Below, piece by piece: positions 34,486 to 47,299 of a stretch of 64,000 nt of DNA. The notes beneath the pieces are model-generated. The model had not been told where the DNA came from. It ran no database searches and saw only the letters and a program-made list of their open reading frames with translations. The stretch comes from Cryptomeria japonica. Its lineage: Eukaryota > Streptophyta > Pinopsida > Cupressales > Cupressaceae. The DNA lies in assembly GCF_030272615.1 (NCBI RefSeq), contig NC_081414.1, positions 52,657,636 through 52,721,635 on the forward strand, written 5' to 3'. Every line of letters begins with the position of its first letter. The stretch's first letter is position 1. Made by a program: the position numbers and the translations under genes.

Positions 34486-34707
34486 ACACTACTTTATAGT
34501 GGATGCCTAACACCTGTCACATGGAGCCAAGAGGGGTAAAGCATCTTCTCTTGGGCTTAAGAGAGAGGGTGGTTGTGATGAGGGGGAACGGCGATAGAAT
34601 ATCTGGCTGGGTACGCCACTCCATGATGGATGCCTAACACCTGCCATATGGAGCCAAGGGGGATATGGTATTTTGTCCTTGGGCCTAGGAGGGGTGGTTT
34701 CTTGGAC
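34486..34707 (+). repeat. Two-copy tandem repeat, 126-bp period
   Basis: GGATGCCTAACACCTG then ATGGAGCCAAG occurs at 34,501 and 34,627. Both copies continue with CTTGGGC and GGGTGGTT. It is more GC-rich than its surroundings. Function unknown. Confidence 0.8.
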
Positions 34708-35640
34708 ACCCTATCCTGCAAGCCTACCCTAGTGTAATAAGGAATTGGATAATTAAGGAAAGCAACTAACCTATCACCTGATTTTATCTAACAAACCTGA
34801 TTGCATCTAATAAATATAACAATCCGAATTTATCTAATAGATCTCATACTAATGGTAATTAATGCATTAATATTAACAACACTCAATATATTTCTTTAGT
34901 ATGTGTTTCAGTTTATTAAGTATCATTTCATATATGTTCCTTGGTTTTTATATGCAGGAAAACAGTAAACAGAGGTATTCCCATTAATTTTATTTACTTA
35001 TTTTAGATTTGGGTTAACTTTAAAGGCATAACTAACTAGGGGACATTACACTCAACAAGGGGGCCTTAAGATGCCACCTTTTCTGAAATCAGAAAAGTTT
35101 GAAGTTTAATTAGAAATCTACTTTCTAAACTACTAATTTATTTTAAAAATGGTTCAAAATTAAGGTTTCAAAAAAGGGGGCCACACAAAGTGGTCTTGTA
35201 TCCTAAAAAATAATAATATAGCATATTTTGTCACCCCCCTAAAATATTATTTTTTTTAGAATTTTGAGAACTGCTTCTGTGAGAAATTAGCTAACATTAT
35301 GTAGTTTATGCCATATTTTTTGGCTAATTTTTTAATGAATATATGATATTTTATTAATTTTTTTAGGCAACACAACTTGAAAAACAAAAATTTGAGTATG
35401 ATCCCCCTAAAATTATTGAAAACTAATCAAAAAATAAATAAAAATTTCCAATACATGTAGAATGGAGTCTAGTTTCTATAAATGTAATTTGTTTTAAAAT
35501 TTAACGAATGAGTAAAACACTATACTCAAAATAACACATGTTGGTTTTTGACAATAAAAAGACATGCTAACAAAATAAATTAAGGATGAAAACCTTAACA
35601 AAATCAAAAAGTGAAAAAATTATATGGTTATATAGCTAAA
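34708..35640. other. AT-rich stretch with a second transposon-end-like sequence
   Basis: At 35,058-35,092 the sequence AAGGGGGCCTTAAG...TTTTCTGAAATCAG resembles, in inverted orientation, the right terminus of the large transposon (46,522-46,558). A further AAAAAAGGGGGCCACACAAAG lies near 35,170. These may mark the true left end of that transposon or a related copy. No coding content is seen. Confidence 0.4.
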
Positions 35641-35680
35641 GGATATGTGCACAAAGATGGTGGTCAAAAAAGTGGACACC
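35641..35680 (+). repeat. Left terminal inverted repeat
   Basis: GTGCACAAAGATGGTGGTCA, then a run of A and GTGGACACC. It pairs with 46,539-46,584 in inverted orientation, where the right copy has an extra GGGGGTATAA between the A run and GTGGACAC. Confidence 0.6.
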
Positions 35681-35699
35681 ACCCAAAAAACACATGAAA

Positions 35700-35920
35700 A
35701 AACAAGCAGCACGTACACGGTTCTAAAATTTAAAATCACCCCGTACGAGCTTAGATCTGTTGTTCCCAAGCCTAAAAAAGATCGTGCGTACGCGTTGTTT
35801 TTAGGAAAGTGGGTGCGTGTGTACTGCGTTAGGAAAGTGAGCACGTATGCGCTACTTTTAGGAAAGTGAGCGCATACGCACTCATAAGCCCTAAAGAACC
35901 GCATACGTGGTACCTGTCAA
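35700..35920 (+). repeat. Left subterminal repeats
   Basis: At least six variants of a CGTACGCG(C/T)T-like word occur here. Three are in the composite unit GTACGCGTTGTTTTTAGG and AAAGTG (about 35,786, 35,829 and 35,851), and one (CGCATACGTGGTACC, about 35,901) is inverted. Clustered subterminal motifs near both ends usually serve as transposase-binding sites; here that is inference. Confidence 0.6.
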
Positions 35921-36022
35921 AAAACATTTTGAAAAAAAAATTGGGTCTTATTTTCCCGTGACCACAACGTTTTTTCTTCCACGAAACCACAAACAAGCTG
36001 CCTCATTTCTCCTCCAGATGCT

Positions 36023-38642
36023 ATGGATCAAGATTATTTTTTCTTAATTATTGTCTTTCCTTCCCGTTTATTCAATTTGTTTTACTTTTTGAATATAATT
36101 TCGTTTATTTTGATTAGGGTTTTTTATTTTTTGTTTCAAAAACCAGATTTTGATAATCCACAACAAGAACAACAAAATGCAACTCCTAAAAAACCCCACA
36201 GAAAACCCACAAGATACACCTCCAGTTCCTCCTTTTGATCGTACACCTGAAACACGGGAACAATTGATTAATCAGTTAGGGTAAAACATGTCTAAAATAA
36301 ATAGAATGATTAATAAATTGAAAACATCTAAGCTTAGGCATCATAAATCCCTCGCCACTAGCCTAGAAACATTAGCTAGTGGTGTCACAATAGTTTCCAC
36401 ACAAATTACAAAATGGGGAAACTTTAGGGATAGGCGTCATCAATACTATGTTGATGGGTTATCATACAAGAGAGTGAAAAACAAAAATATAAGTAAACAA
36501 CAAATATGTGCCCTTTTTGTTGGTCCTAAAACTAGTGAGTCATTACCTCTTAATACAAAGGTGTTTCTCATACATTAGTGTACCAATGTGTAGATGAAGA
36601 ATATTTTTTGGTAGAGGTGGTGGATGGTCTTTGATGATCCACCCCATAATAATTATGGGGTGCCATTGTATTTTTTGAGAAAAGTATACTGTGAGTTTGT
36701 CCTCAATGTGCGGCCAAACTATTTTGACATGAGAGAGTTCTATGGTAGAGGTGGCGGCTCTGCCCAAGATAGACCTGGAGCTCATAGGCGAGTAGCCTCA
36801 GAGAGTCGTCGCCCCCTAGCACCCAAACCCAAGGTGTATCAAGTTGCCCCACTAGAGCTAAAAGAGTTGATGGAGCTACAGACTCTTCAAGTGGCCACAA
36901 CATTGACTAGTTCCATCATCCAGCATGGGACGTCATTAGCACACCCTCTTGTACTGGATGGTGAGCCATTAGTTGCTCCAGGTGGCGATAGAGAGCCCAT
37001 TCAGCATTTGTGTGTCAATTGCTCGGGGATATTCTCAGGGACGGATGACGAGGTCGCTGCAGATGGATTCACATCTCATTCGTGCACAATTTGCGGGAGT
37101 AGATGTCAGTCCCGCACAGCTGAGGATTTGGCACTAATAGAGGAGTTGATGGACATATTGTTTGCCCATCAGTCGCAGACACAGGTGTGTTGATTTGAAT
37201 TCATAGCATTTTATTTATTAGTCACTTTAAATTTGTAATTACATAAATGAATTTTCATTTATACATCGATTTAAATTGAGACAAATAATATGGATTCCAG
37301 CTTGCAGCAGCGGTATCTCATATTACTCCCACGGTTACTCCAGTTGCAACTTCGATGCCTGAGGTATAAATTTTGTAACATGTTAAAATAGAATAGTACA
37401 CTTTGAATTCAAAAAAAATACAAGATATACTAACTATCTTTAATGTTTGGTCCAATTTTTGGTTTATAGGTGTTGACAGGGGACCAAATGTCCCAGATTC
37501 ATGACATCACGCTTTCAGCGATCGATTTTGGCCTACAAGGCTATATGGTATCATATTTTGTACAGCCTTTTTATGTATTGTTTTGATGAAATATGAAAGT
37601 CATTTCATTTTAGATTTAAAAATTATGTTTAATATATTATTTGTACTAATATCTCATGTTAATTATTTTCTTTTAGGGTACCCCCTCCACGTCTAGGCCT
37701 CGTCCTAAGAAAAAGAATTCCTCGAAGATGCCAAAATGTGGGAAGAAGGTAATTGAACACATTTTTAGTTGTACAATTGTTTGAAAATATTGAAATCAAG
37801 TCCTAGTTGGGGTTTGTAGATTGATTAGTGTTTTTTGTCTATTTTACATGTACAACGACCATTAAGCTATGTGGATTTGTTGAATGCACTTGATTCACCC
37901 GTGGATCGAGAGAGAGAGAGAGCTGAGGTATGTATCTCTACTTTATTTTCTTGATTTCATGATTATATGCACGTGTACATGTGAACTTGTGATAAATTAT
38001 AATCTTATAATTTTTTCATATAGGAAATATCCATAGCTGCTTCATCAAGGGCGAGCCCTCCTCCGTGCACTAGAGAAGCATCTCAAGAACTGGTACACTT
38101 TTGTTTGATATATTACATTAATTGTTTTTAACCTACAATACTTATCATTATATTAATTATATTTAATCTTTGATCATTTTTTGTATAGGTAATAGCGACA
38201 ATTTCTCCATTGATGGTGAGCCATCCTCGGTCCATTGGAGAAGCATCTCAGGCACCAGTACGCCATTGTTCTCTATATTATAGCTTTTAAGTGTTTTTGA
38301 TGTATTTATGTTAGTACAATGTATTAATTGTACATTTAATCTGCAATAGCCCCCTTCGTGGTTCGGCCATAACGTGGATCCTTTTAAGTTTGTCTTCAAG
38401 AAAATTCTTAAAAGTGACAACGAGAGGAGAGCGAAGACATTAGCTCTGAGATCAGTCGACGAGGTAATCTACATTTCAATTGCAAATGAATTATAGTTAA
38501 ATGCATAGTTAAGTTGTTAATTGTGAACTATTTTCTACAAAAGAATTCTAACTTGGCTTTTGAATTGTGGTTTTGCAACCATCTACAGAAGCCATGTACT
38601 GCATCAAAGAGGCTCGATTTTGATGATCCACCACAATTTTAG
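36023..38642 (+). pseudogene. Multi-exon gene of unknown function inside the transposon
   Basis: The 5' part (36,023-36,623) reads in pieces (MDQDYFF, then NPQDTPPVPPFDRTPETR, then a basic helical region) with stops at 36,282 and 36,576 and compensating frameshifts. From 36,624 the frame is open to 37,184 and contains NVRPNYFDMREFYGRGGG and a possible zinc site, CVNC...CTICGSRC. Seven further short exons follow: 37,301-37,363, 37,470-37,547, 37,677-37,748, about 37,829-37,927, 38,024-38,092, 38,189-38,257 and 38,350-38,463, then the last, 38,589-38,642, ending in TAG. Apart from the acceptor of the 37,829 exon, all introns are GT-AG, every exon is a multiple of three and all introns are phase 0. 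The C-terminus is KRLDFDDPPQF. I do not recognise the protein. A DNA-binding accessory protein of the transposon is possible. The intact 3' exons contrast with the broken 5' part. Confidence 0.55.
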
Positions 38643-38774
38643 GATTATATAGTGTTAGTTGTGGTCATAGAATGACCAATACATGTAGATATATTCTACA
38701 TTTTTATTGTATATCGATTTGGACATGACATATGCCACATTTTTGTAATACTTGTATTGACTTGGCAGACATGC

Positions 38775-38874
<100 letters not shown>

Positions 38875-39235
38875 GATATTCGATCCAATAAATGTGTACT
38901 GAGTTCATTATTGTGTATTCGTTGTATTTCATGGTTGTCCTTTTATAAAGTTAATTGATCACTTGCCTATGTAATCAACAATATAAATATAAAGAACAAA
39001 AATCTATATTATTAAACATTGCAATCATGGAATATGATTTGATAAAATTTCTAAAATGTCGAATTAACCCTATAAAACTACTTGCATTCAGTTCATTATT
39101 GTGTATTTGTTGTATTTGGTGGCTGCCCTTTTATCAATTTAAATGAATATTTGCCTATGTAATCAACAATATGAATATAAAAAACAAAAATTGACAATAT
39201 GAATATAAACAATAATATGTGTGTGGTGCGAGAGC

Positions 39236-41140
39236 ACCCTCATGCTTGCAATGGTCAAATTTTGGCTCTCGTGTGAACAAACCAACATCACGAGCACGTT
39301 TGGGTGGGCAGGCTTATACTAGGCATGCTCCTCTAGTGCATCTCAAAGCATCAGAACATTGAGATTGATACCCTACTGGCGCGATCTCTCAAGTGCCTTG
39401 AGTCCAAACAATTGTCAAATTTTGACGGACTGTTTCTTCCAATCCAAGACACATATGACAGATCTGTTTGAACCTGTGGGGTCACGTGAGGCTCCTCTAC
39501 AATGGCCTATCTTGGTTTTTGACAGCTCAAAGCCATTTTCAATTCGTAGCATTTTTTCGTCTGCTGCAAAAATTGTTAAATGCATGCAATGCAAAGTTGC
39601 AAGATAGGCTAGAATTGATTCAGTTTGTCGTGTTAACAAACTGACGTCACGAGCGCATTCAGGTGGATAGGTTTACCCTAGGCATGCTTCTCTCATGAAT
39701 CCCAAAGCATCAAAACATCGAGAGTCATACCCTACCGATGCGATCTCTCAAGTGCCCTGAGTCCAAAAAAATGTCAAACTTTGACAAATTGTTTCTTCCA
39801 ATATAGGACACATATGACCAATTTATTTGAACTCGTGGGGTCGGGTGAGGCTCCAATACAATGGCCTATCTCGGTTTTTGATGACTCGGAGCCATTTTCA
39901 ATTAGTAGCATTTTTTTTGCTTGCTACAAAAACCGTTAGTTGCATGCAATGGAAAGTTGCAAGATAGGCTAGAATTGATTTGATTTGTCGTGTAAACAAA
40001 CCGACGTCACGAGAATGTCCGGGTGGGTAGTTTTATGCTAGGCATGTTCCTCTCATGTATCCCAAAGCATCGGAATGTCGATAGTCATACCCTACCAATG
40101 CGATCTCTCAAGTGCCCTGAGTCCACAAAATTGTCAAACTTTGACGGACTGTTTCTTCCAATCCAAGACACATATGACCAATCTGTTTGAACCTGTGGGG
40201 TCACATGAGGCTCCTCTACAATGGCCTATCTCGGTTTTTGATGACTCTGAGACATTTTCAATTGGTAGCATTTTTTTGCCTGCTACAAAAACCGTCAGTT
40301 GCATGCAATGCAAAGTTGCAAGATAGGCTAGAATTGATTCAGTTCATCGTGTGAACAAACCGACGTCACGAGCGCATTCGTATGGGTAGGTTTATGCTAG
40401 GAATGCTCCTTTCATGCATCCCAAAGCGTCGGAATGTCGAGTCATACCCTATCAGTGCGATCTCTCAAGTGCCCTGAATCCAAAAAATTGTCAAACTTTG
40501 ACGAACTGTTTCTTCCAATCCATGACACATATGATCGATCCGTTTGAACCTGTGGGGTCATGTGAGGCTCCTCTACAATGGTCTATCTCAGTTTTTGACG
40601 ACTCAGAGCCATTTTCAATTGGTAACATTTTTTTGCCTGCTAGATAGGCTAGAATTAATTTGGTTCGTCGTGTGAACAAACTGAAATCACGAGTGCGTCC
40701 AGGTGGGCAGGTTTACGCTAGGCATGCTCCTCTGATGCATCTCAAAGTGTTGGAACATCGAGGGTCATACCCTACCGGCGCGATCTCTCAAGTGTCATGA
40801 GTCCAAAAAATTGTCAAACTTTGACGGACTATTTCTTCCAATCCAGGACATATATGATCGATCCATTTGAACCTGTGGGGTCACGTGAAGCTCCTCTACA
40901 ATGGCCTATCTTGATTTTTGACGAATCTGAGTTATTTTCAATTCGTAGCATTTTTTCGTTTGCTACAAAAACTGTCAGTTGCATGCAATGCAAAGTTGCA
41001 AGATAGGCTAGAATTGACTTGGTTCATCGTGTGTACAAACCGACGTCACGAGCGCATTTGGATGAGCAAGTTTACGCTAGGCATGCTCCTCTCGTGCATC
41101 CCAAAGCGTCGGAATGTCGAGTCATACCCTACCGACGCGA
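39236..41140 (+). repeat. Tandem array of a ~360-bp unit, five full copies plus partial ends
   Basis: Copies begin with CGAGCGC-like words at 39,291, 39,649, 40,009, 40,369, 40,690 and 41,049 (the last partial). Spacing is 358, 360, 360, 321 and 359 bp. The short copy lacks about 36 bp near 40,641. Each unit contains GCGATCTCTCAAGTG, CAATCCAAGACACATATG, TGTGGGGTCA and TGCATGCAATGCAAAGTTGC. Four copies keep an open plus-strand frame of 69-83 codons (DLSSALSP, TDCFFQS, FEPVGSREAPLQW) that stops at the same place. The array lies between the two convergent genes of the transposon. Confidence 0.92.
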
Positions 41141-41701
41141 TGTACAAGTTACCTTTATAACTTTTTTGACAATTTTTTTCACAATAATGACAATATTTGC
41201 TCAAATTGTATCTAGACTCAATCTATGACTCCTATGACCCAATAATGACTCAAATAATTATCCATGATTATACAAGAATCAAGAATGCTCATGATTGACC
41301 TTATCAATAATGGTCATGATTGACCTTATCACATCACATAAGTTACTCAAAACATAGTCACAAAACATAGAGACAAAAAATAATCACCAAACATTGTCAC
41401 ATATTATTCAAAAATTTGCCTTTAAATGTGATCAAATCAGCTCTTGGTTGTTTGAATATACAAAAAAATTCTTACAAATCATCTCATGGGCTTTTATACA
41501 AAATTTAGCATTATAATATGTGTGATTCAACTCATTGCCATTTTAATATACAAAATTTAGCATCTAAATATATACAAAATTATGCCCCTAAACATGTAAA
41601 AATCAGCTCATGGATATTTATATATACAAAAAATGAATATAGAACAATTCGTCGATGATATATACAAAATTCTCAAAATCATTCTACTCTGAACTATAGA
41701 A

Positions 41702-44616
41702 TCAATCAAGTGAGCCTTCAGAATTGGTTCTAACCCGTATTGTGTCAAGTATTGCCTCGTGGTCAGATTCACGAACTTTCCATAAAATCTTGTTATGAGG
41801 TCTACCGTGATACTTCATCAAATGAATATTTGTCGCAACAACAAGGTTAGAGAAATGAAGAATATGTCTGTGTGTTTCAAAGTCCTCGAACAACCAAACA
41901 TCATAATTCTTGATAGGGTATCTCCTAAGCCATGTTCCTGTCACAACAACAGACCCTATTGGGTATTCAATACCCTCTCTGTCAATGATTGTGGTTGTCA
42001 ATTTTCTTTTAGGTTCAACACAACGATAGAAATAATAATATGTTCCTTCTTCATTGTTATCTTTTGCAACAGCTGCATACACATGACCTGCAATTTTATA
42101 AAGTGATAATTATACCAAAAATAAAGTGTGATGTACAAAAAAATGAACCAAAAAGAATACTTGCAAAAAAATTAACTCAAAAAATCACTTGAATCCACTA
42201 GGTCGGATACATGGTCAAAATCCACTGATGTCTCCATCTAGCTCAATTGTAGTGCTTTGGGAATTTGATATGTATCAATGGGAGCCAACAATCTACAAGA
42301 CCATTTGTCAACCCACTCTTGTAATTCACATTCTTCCCACAAACAATACATGCATGAAGAGCGAAAACATACCATTTGTCTCATATAAATTACTAGTGAA
42401 CTTGCATTTGAACTCATAAATGAGTGCATGTCACTTGATTCTGCAACTATACAACAATCTAGATAGTTTTCAATGTTAAATTTAGTGATCAACCAAAAAT
42501 ATCTATGAACCATTGACGTACCTGGATTACCTAGACCCATCATAGACTTACACCATCACACAATTGTTTCTACATTTATCAACTTAGCACCACCTTCGTA
42601 CTTCAATTCTTCTCTAGCTAGGGCTCTTTTTGCACATGCTCCTACACCATCGTGTTCTCCCTTACCATGTTAAGCCTCAATAAAATTTCAAAAGTGTTGT
42701 ACACCACTTGTGATATGCATCCTTGTCAACTGATAAAACATCCTTGCATTCTTGAATTGTGCGGTGCAATTATCTAACCATATTAAGTGTTGGTTGTATT
42801 GTATGTTTTTTTCCTTTAAATTATCATAGAAAAATTTAAAGCATCCTTGTACAAAATTCGATGAATGAGTACAAGCATCACTTATGTAGAAGTGATACTC
42901 TCTTACAACCTTTCTATCCTCATTTGTGTTATCATCTACATGCATAAATGTTATGTGTACAAAAATAGAAACTTGTGTAGAATGATAATACATAGATTGC
43001 ACTTAATTTTGAGGTTGTAGTGTATAATTTTCAGCAAAATCAACAATAGAGACAATGGTGCCAAGAGGAAATGTGTCCTTACATAACTTGAATTCTTCAT
43101 CTAACCATTGAGCGTTTTGTATGCATAGTGTACTCATAAACTAGTTTATCTTTAAACATTTTCATAAATTTAGCTACACATATATCATTTTTCACTAGCT
43201 CACATCTCTTCAAAAAAATTTGATTTTTAAGTCCATATGTGACTATCTTGTATTTTCCAAAAGAAACTAGTTTCCTACCAATTTCATGTGTGCTCTCCAA
43301 ATGTACACATCTTCGTAAATGTTGCAAACCACCACATATAGCACAAGAGCCTTCCAAACAAAGCATCTTATAATAAATGCAACCATCATGTCTATTGCAT
43401 AGCACACTTGAAATAAATTTTCTTACCGACTTAGGAGGTGCTTGTATATTGCATTCATACAAAACATCATTAGTGTGCAAAGTAGAACATTTATGACGAA
43501 AAATATCATAGTGCATGGAAAATTTAATATGCATCCTACAACAACATGTGGTGCATACATGATTAATCTTAATATAAAAAGGTTTTGCCATTTCAAAAAA
43601 TATTTGAGAAATTCTTATTTGAGGAAACTTTTCAAGGAATCTTTCATAAAATTTTGTTTGAGTCATATCCAAATAGTTTTTGCCATGTGGCTCATGGTTT
43701 GTAGACTGATTCGCCTTCTAACAACATCTCTTTGGTTGGGCGAAACTCTTGTGTTGTCATGCCAAAAAAATTTAATTATTGTTCTTAATGCATCAACAAC
43801 AACCTTGTCTTTGCGTGGTAGTCTACCCGAGAATACCCAAAGAGAATTATTGTTAGGTTCCTCTATTTTATTCGCCTTTGTAATGCTTTACTTAATGTTG
43901 TTCTCCTAACGTTTAATGACTTACTTGTTTTTCTTATCAAACGATCTTTTTTTTATTTTCTTGTTCTTTATAGTTGATGTAATGACACGTCGAGTAGCAT
44001 TAGAATCTTTAGTATGTGATTTTGAACCAATAGCTTGATATGCATCAAATAGATTTCTCACAATAGTTCTTTCGTTGTTACTTTTAGATGATCTTAGGCC
44101 TATAATTTTCATTGTTTCTCTAAAATTCAAATTTTTAATCATTTGAACAATTAATTGACATTGCGGTTTGATTTAAGTTTTTAAAATAGTTTTGTCATAT
44201 TCTTTTAACCATTCTCCTAATAGTTCGTTCATTCATTTTATCAAGCATCGGCTTCAATACATTTTCATCAATGTCAATTAGATACTTTGGTTTCCTACGA
44301 ATGATTCTAGGAGGTGTTAACATCGGTGCATTGTGTACATTCAATTCATCAAATAGAGCAGGTGTATGTTCATCATTTAATTGATTATTCAATGCAGTAT
44401 CTTCTTCAATTGCATTAGGTTCATACGATAATCAAATGTCTCTTCTTCAATTGCATTAAGTGAATTATGTTCGTTTGGTAAATCAAATTAAGATGTTGAG
44501 GATGACATACCTTCTTCTCCCATTGTTCTTATGTCACGTAATTTCTTCATACCTTGCCTTTGTCTTTCATTTTCAGCCTCTCGTTGTTCCATCATTTCTC
44601 GCTTGTTCTTTCCCAT
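41702..44616 (-). pseudogene. Transposase-like gene, decayed
   Basis: The likely start is the ATG at 44,616 (MGKNKREMMEQREAENERQ). The reading order is: a helical basic N-terminus; LPRKDKVVVDALR and NTRVSPNQRDVVRRR (about 43,840-43,720); YLDMTQTKFYERF; a Cys/His-rich region with CLEGSCAICGG (about 43,350); IVSIVDFAENY (DFAENY at 43,024-43,041); WLDNCTAQFKNAR (42,748-42,780); and HGKGEHDGVGACAKRA (near 42,669-42,620). After a probable intron at about 42,187-42,089, a C-terminal domain ends at 41,702. This motif order occurs in a widespread family of uncharacterised plant and animal transposase-like proteins. The three conserved Asp/acidic blocks may form a DDE-type site (inference). Several stops fit G-to-A or C-to-T changes, and frameshifts lie near 43,110 and 43,700. 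Confidence 0.65.
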
Positions 44617-44929
44617 GGTTGATATCGGTTGTCCTAAATAGAATCATATTATATATATGTAAACAAAAACTCATAAACAAACAAATAACCATAAATATGC
44701 ATCATATCATTATTTTTCTGAATCAAAACTATTAAACAATAATAATAATATTGACAAAACTAATAAGAACAACAATTCAATCATTTGAAATCATGCAAAA
44801 ACAAAAAAATTCACTTACTTCTATGTATAAAACAGTGATAGAAGTGCAGACACAATTGCAGTGGGGCCTTCAACGACCTCAAAAACTTCTTTTGAGGTCA
44901 TTGAAGCTCTTGGGCAAATAAAACTATCT

Positions 44930-45365
44930 AAGTACCTCGTACGCAGTATATTAATAACAGTGTGTGCGCCATTAGTCCCTGAAATGTTGGCAAGCCCAAC
45001 TGTATTCTTTTTTTCACCATGTACACACTTAGAACTCATAATTAGCACTTACGCGCTCCAACACCTTAAAAATGTTATGGCAGGGCAGCAAACTAATAGG
45101 CTCAGTACCTCGTACGCGCTATTTGTAGTAAAGAAAATATGAAGGAAAAGGGAGAGAGGGAGAGAGGGAGAGAGAGAGAGATGGGGTATGGAGGAAGGGA
45201 GAAGGGGAGAGAGGGAGAGGGTATGGAGGAAGGGAGAAGTAGGGAGGGAGAGAAGAAGAGAGAGAGGGATGGGGTATGGAGGAAGGGAGAAGGGGAGAGA
45301 AGGAGAGAGAGGGAGACGGAGACAGAGGGAGAGAGAGTGAGTGGGAGGGGAGGTGTGAGGGGGGT

Positions 45366-45399
<34 letters not shown>

Positions 45400-45720
45400 G
45401 CACCTTGTACGCGCTTGAAAGGGGGGGGAGTGGGAGACAATACACATACACAAACGTGTGTATATATATACTTAATATATTATATTATATAAAATATAAT
45501 ATATATTATTATATACATATATATATATATAAATATTATATATTTATATATTATATGTATATACACATATTATATATACAATATCATATTATACACATTC
45601 CCAAATTTTAAACAAAAGTTGCACGTACGCATTGTTTATAGTAAAGATAGAGTGTACGTGTTTCTTAAACCATACATACCACGTACGCGCTTTTTATGCC
45701 ATAAGTACCCTGTACATGCT
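44930..45720 (+). repeat. Right subterminal repeats
   Basis: TACCTCGTACGCAG (44,932), TTACGCGCTCC (45,050), TACCTCGTACGCGCT (45,106), CTTGTACGCGCTTG (45,403), CACGTACGCATTG (45,622) and CACGTACGCGCTTT (45,680) repeat the theme of the left end. Several are followed by TTTATAGTAAAG-like words. The purine tract and an AT-rich block (about 45,460-45,600) lie among them. Confidence 0.6.
45139..45412 (+). repeat. GA-rich purine tract with internal duplication
   Basis: This is almost pure purine on the plus strand. The phrase GGGGTATGGAGGAAGGGAG recurs at about 45,183 and 45,271, and partly at 45,220. The Leu/Ser/Pro-rich ORFs on the minus strand reflect composition only. Confidence 0.9.
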
Positions 45721-46538
45721 TTTGACTATTTAGGCTTGGAAATAGGCCTGGATGACAAATTTACGGTTTGGAAGTTTAATTTCCCTCCATTTCCCTCCTT
45801 TTTGATGTGTTTTATTTTATCAACTTGGTTTCTCGACTTTGTCATCATTAGGTTTACACTTCATTAAGTGGGTATTTCTAAAATTGCCACCATATTTTCA
45901 CCCGTCTTCTGGGCTTTCTAACCATGTAATTTTTTTAAAATTTGAACAACAATAACATATTATTATTGAATTTTTTTAACCAGTGTCTCCATAGTTATCA
46001 TAGAAATACATGTATTTATTTTTAATAACTTTTGATCTACTTATCTAAATTTAAAAAACTTTATATATTATTGTAGAGCACTTGATTCTTTACAATTTTT
46101 TAAAAAAAAATATTTTTGATTTTTTTAGTGCAACTTATGTTTCGCGCACTAACAGGTACCTAATTTTCATGATGTGCTCAATTGGAAAAATCATAAAAAA
46201 AAAATACTCAACAAAAAATTACAAAAAATACACATCGTCTAGTGCTCACTCTTAACTATCTTTCTGCCAAAGGATTTTTCAAAATACTAAATCTAACTAT
46301 GAATTTTTTGATGTGCACGTCAGACACTATGTTATGTTTTTCAGAAAAAAATCAGAGTCTATTTTTTGCGCGCGAAAGATTTGACCCCCTTAATCTTATC
46401 CAATTTTGAAAAAGTTTAGTAGTTTCGAATCTAGATTCAGATTTCTACAATATTTGTTCTTCGATTATCTTCATATCTTGAGTGGATAGCTTTCAAATTT
46501 TGCCTCCAAGTTCAGGTTCACCTGATTTCAGAAAACAA

Positions 46539-46584
46539 GTGTCCACTTATACCCCCTTTTTTACCACCATCTTTGTACACTTAC
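46539..46584 (-). repeat. Right terminal inverted repeat
   Basis: The reverse complement reads TAAGTGTACAAAGATGGTGG, then a run of A, GGGGGTATAA and GTGGACAC. It pairs with 35,641-35,680. Its inner flank, GTTTTCTGAAATCAG (46,522-46,536), pairs with 35,079-35,092. Confidence 0.6.
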
Positions 46585-46590
46585 CCTTAA

Positions 46591-47299
46591 GAGAGAGCTT
46601 AATGTCATAGCGATATTTTTATTTGCATTGAAACACATGCAAACCTGATGGAGAGCACAACCAAAAATATGTGAATTTTTTTAATCTTGAATCCATAAAA
46701 ACATGTCAATAGCATGAAATGATAGTCCAACCCTTTGGTTGGATGCCCAAGGAAAATCCAACCTAAAGGGTTGGTATTTCCCAGTGCAAAATATTTGGCT
46801 AGCACAAAGTTCGGTGCTTGCCAAATTTTAAAAATGTGGTTTTTACATTTGGCGCTCACCAAATAATATTTTAGTATAAGTCACATTTCAATATGTCATT
46901 TTCCTTTCTTGTAATTTAAGTTGTATTTCATGTATATATTGGATGTATGAGAGTGGTTTCAGATCTCTAGGAGTTATAATGTAGATTCTAGGTTTTAAGA
47001 GATCATGTAAATTTTTAGACTTTGTCGAATTTTAGTAATTAGCATGCTCATATCAACATTCTCTCACTCTCTCTATCTTACTCTCTTTATCTTTCCCAAA
47101 ATCTATACCTATCACTTTCCCTATCTTCTCTCCTTCACCTCTCCCTCCCTCTCTAGTTCTCTCCCACCCTATCTACCTTGCCTTCCCTCCATACTTGAAT
47201 CTTTATTGTTGCCTCTATCTCTCTTTGCATTCTTCTCTCTCCCTCTCTCCTTTCTCTCCATTCTCTTGATCATCCTCTCTCCCCATCTCTAGTTCTTTC
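46591..47299. other. Unassigned sequence between transposon and polypyrimidine region
   Basis: No gene or paired repeat is recognised. Composition shifts to pyrimidine-rich from about 47,060. Confidence 0.35.

Noticed and set aside
39236-41140. CRISPR-like array
   Set aside because: Units are 360 bp and contiguous, without short repeats separated by unique spacers, in a plant-type sequence.
45049-45453. Minus-strand Leu/Ser/Pro ORFs of 110-134 codons
   Set aside because: Three overlapping frames are open at once over a purine tract, which shows compositional openness rather than a gene.
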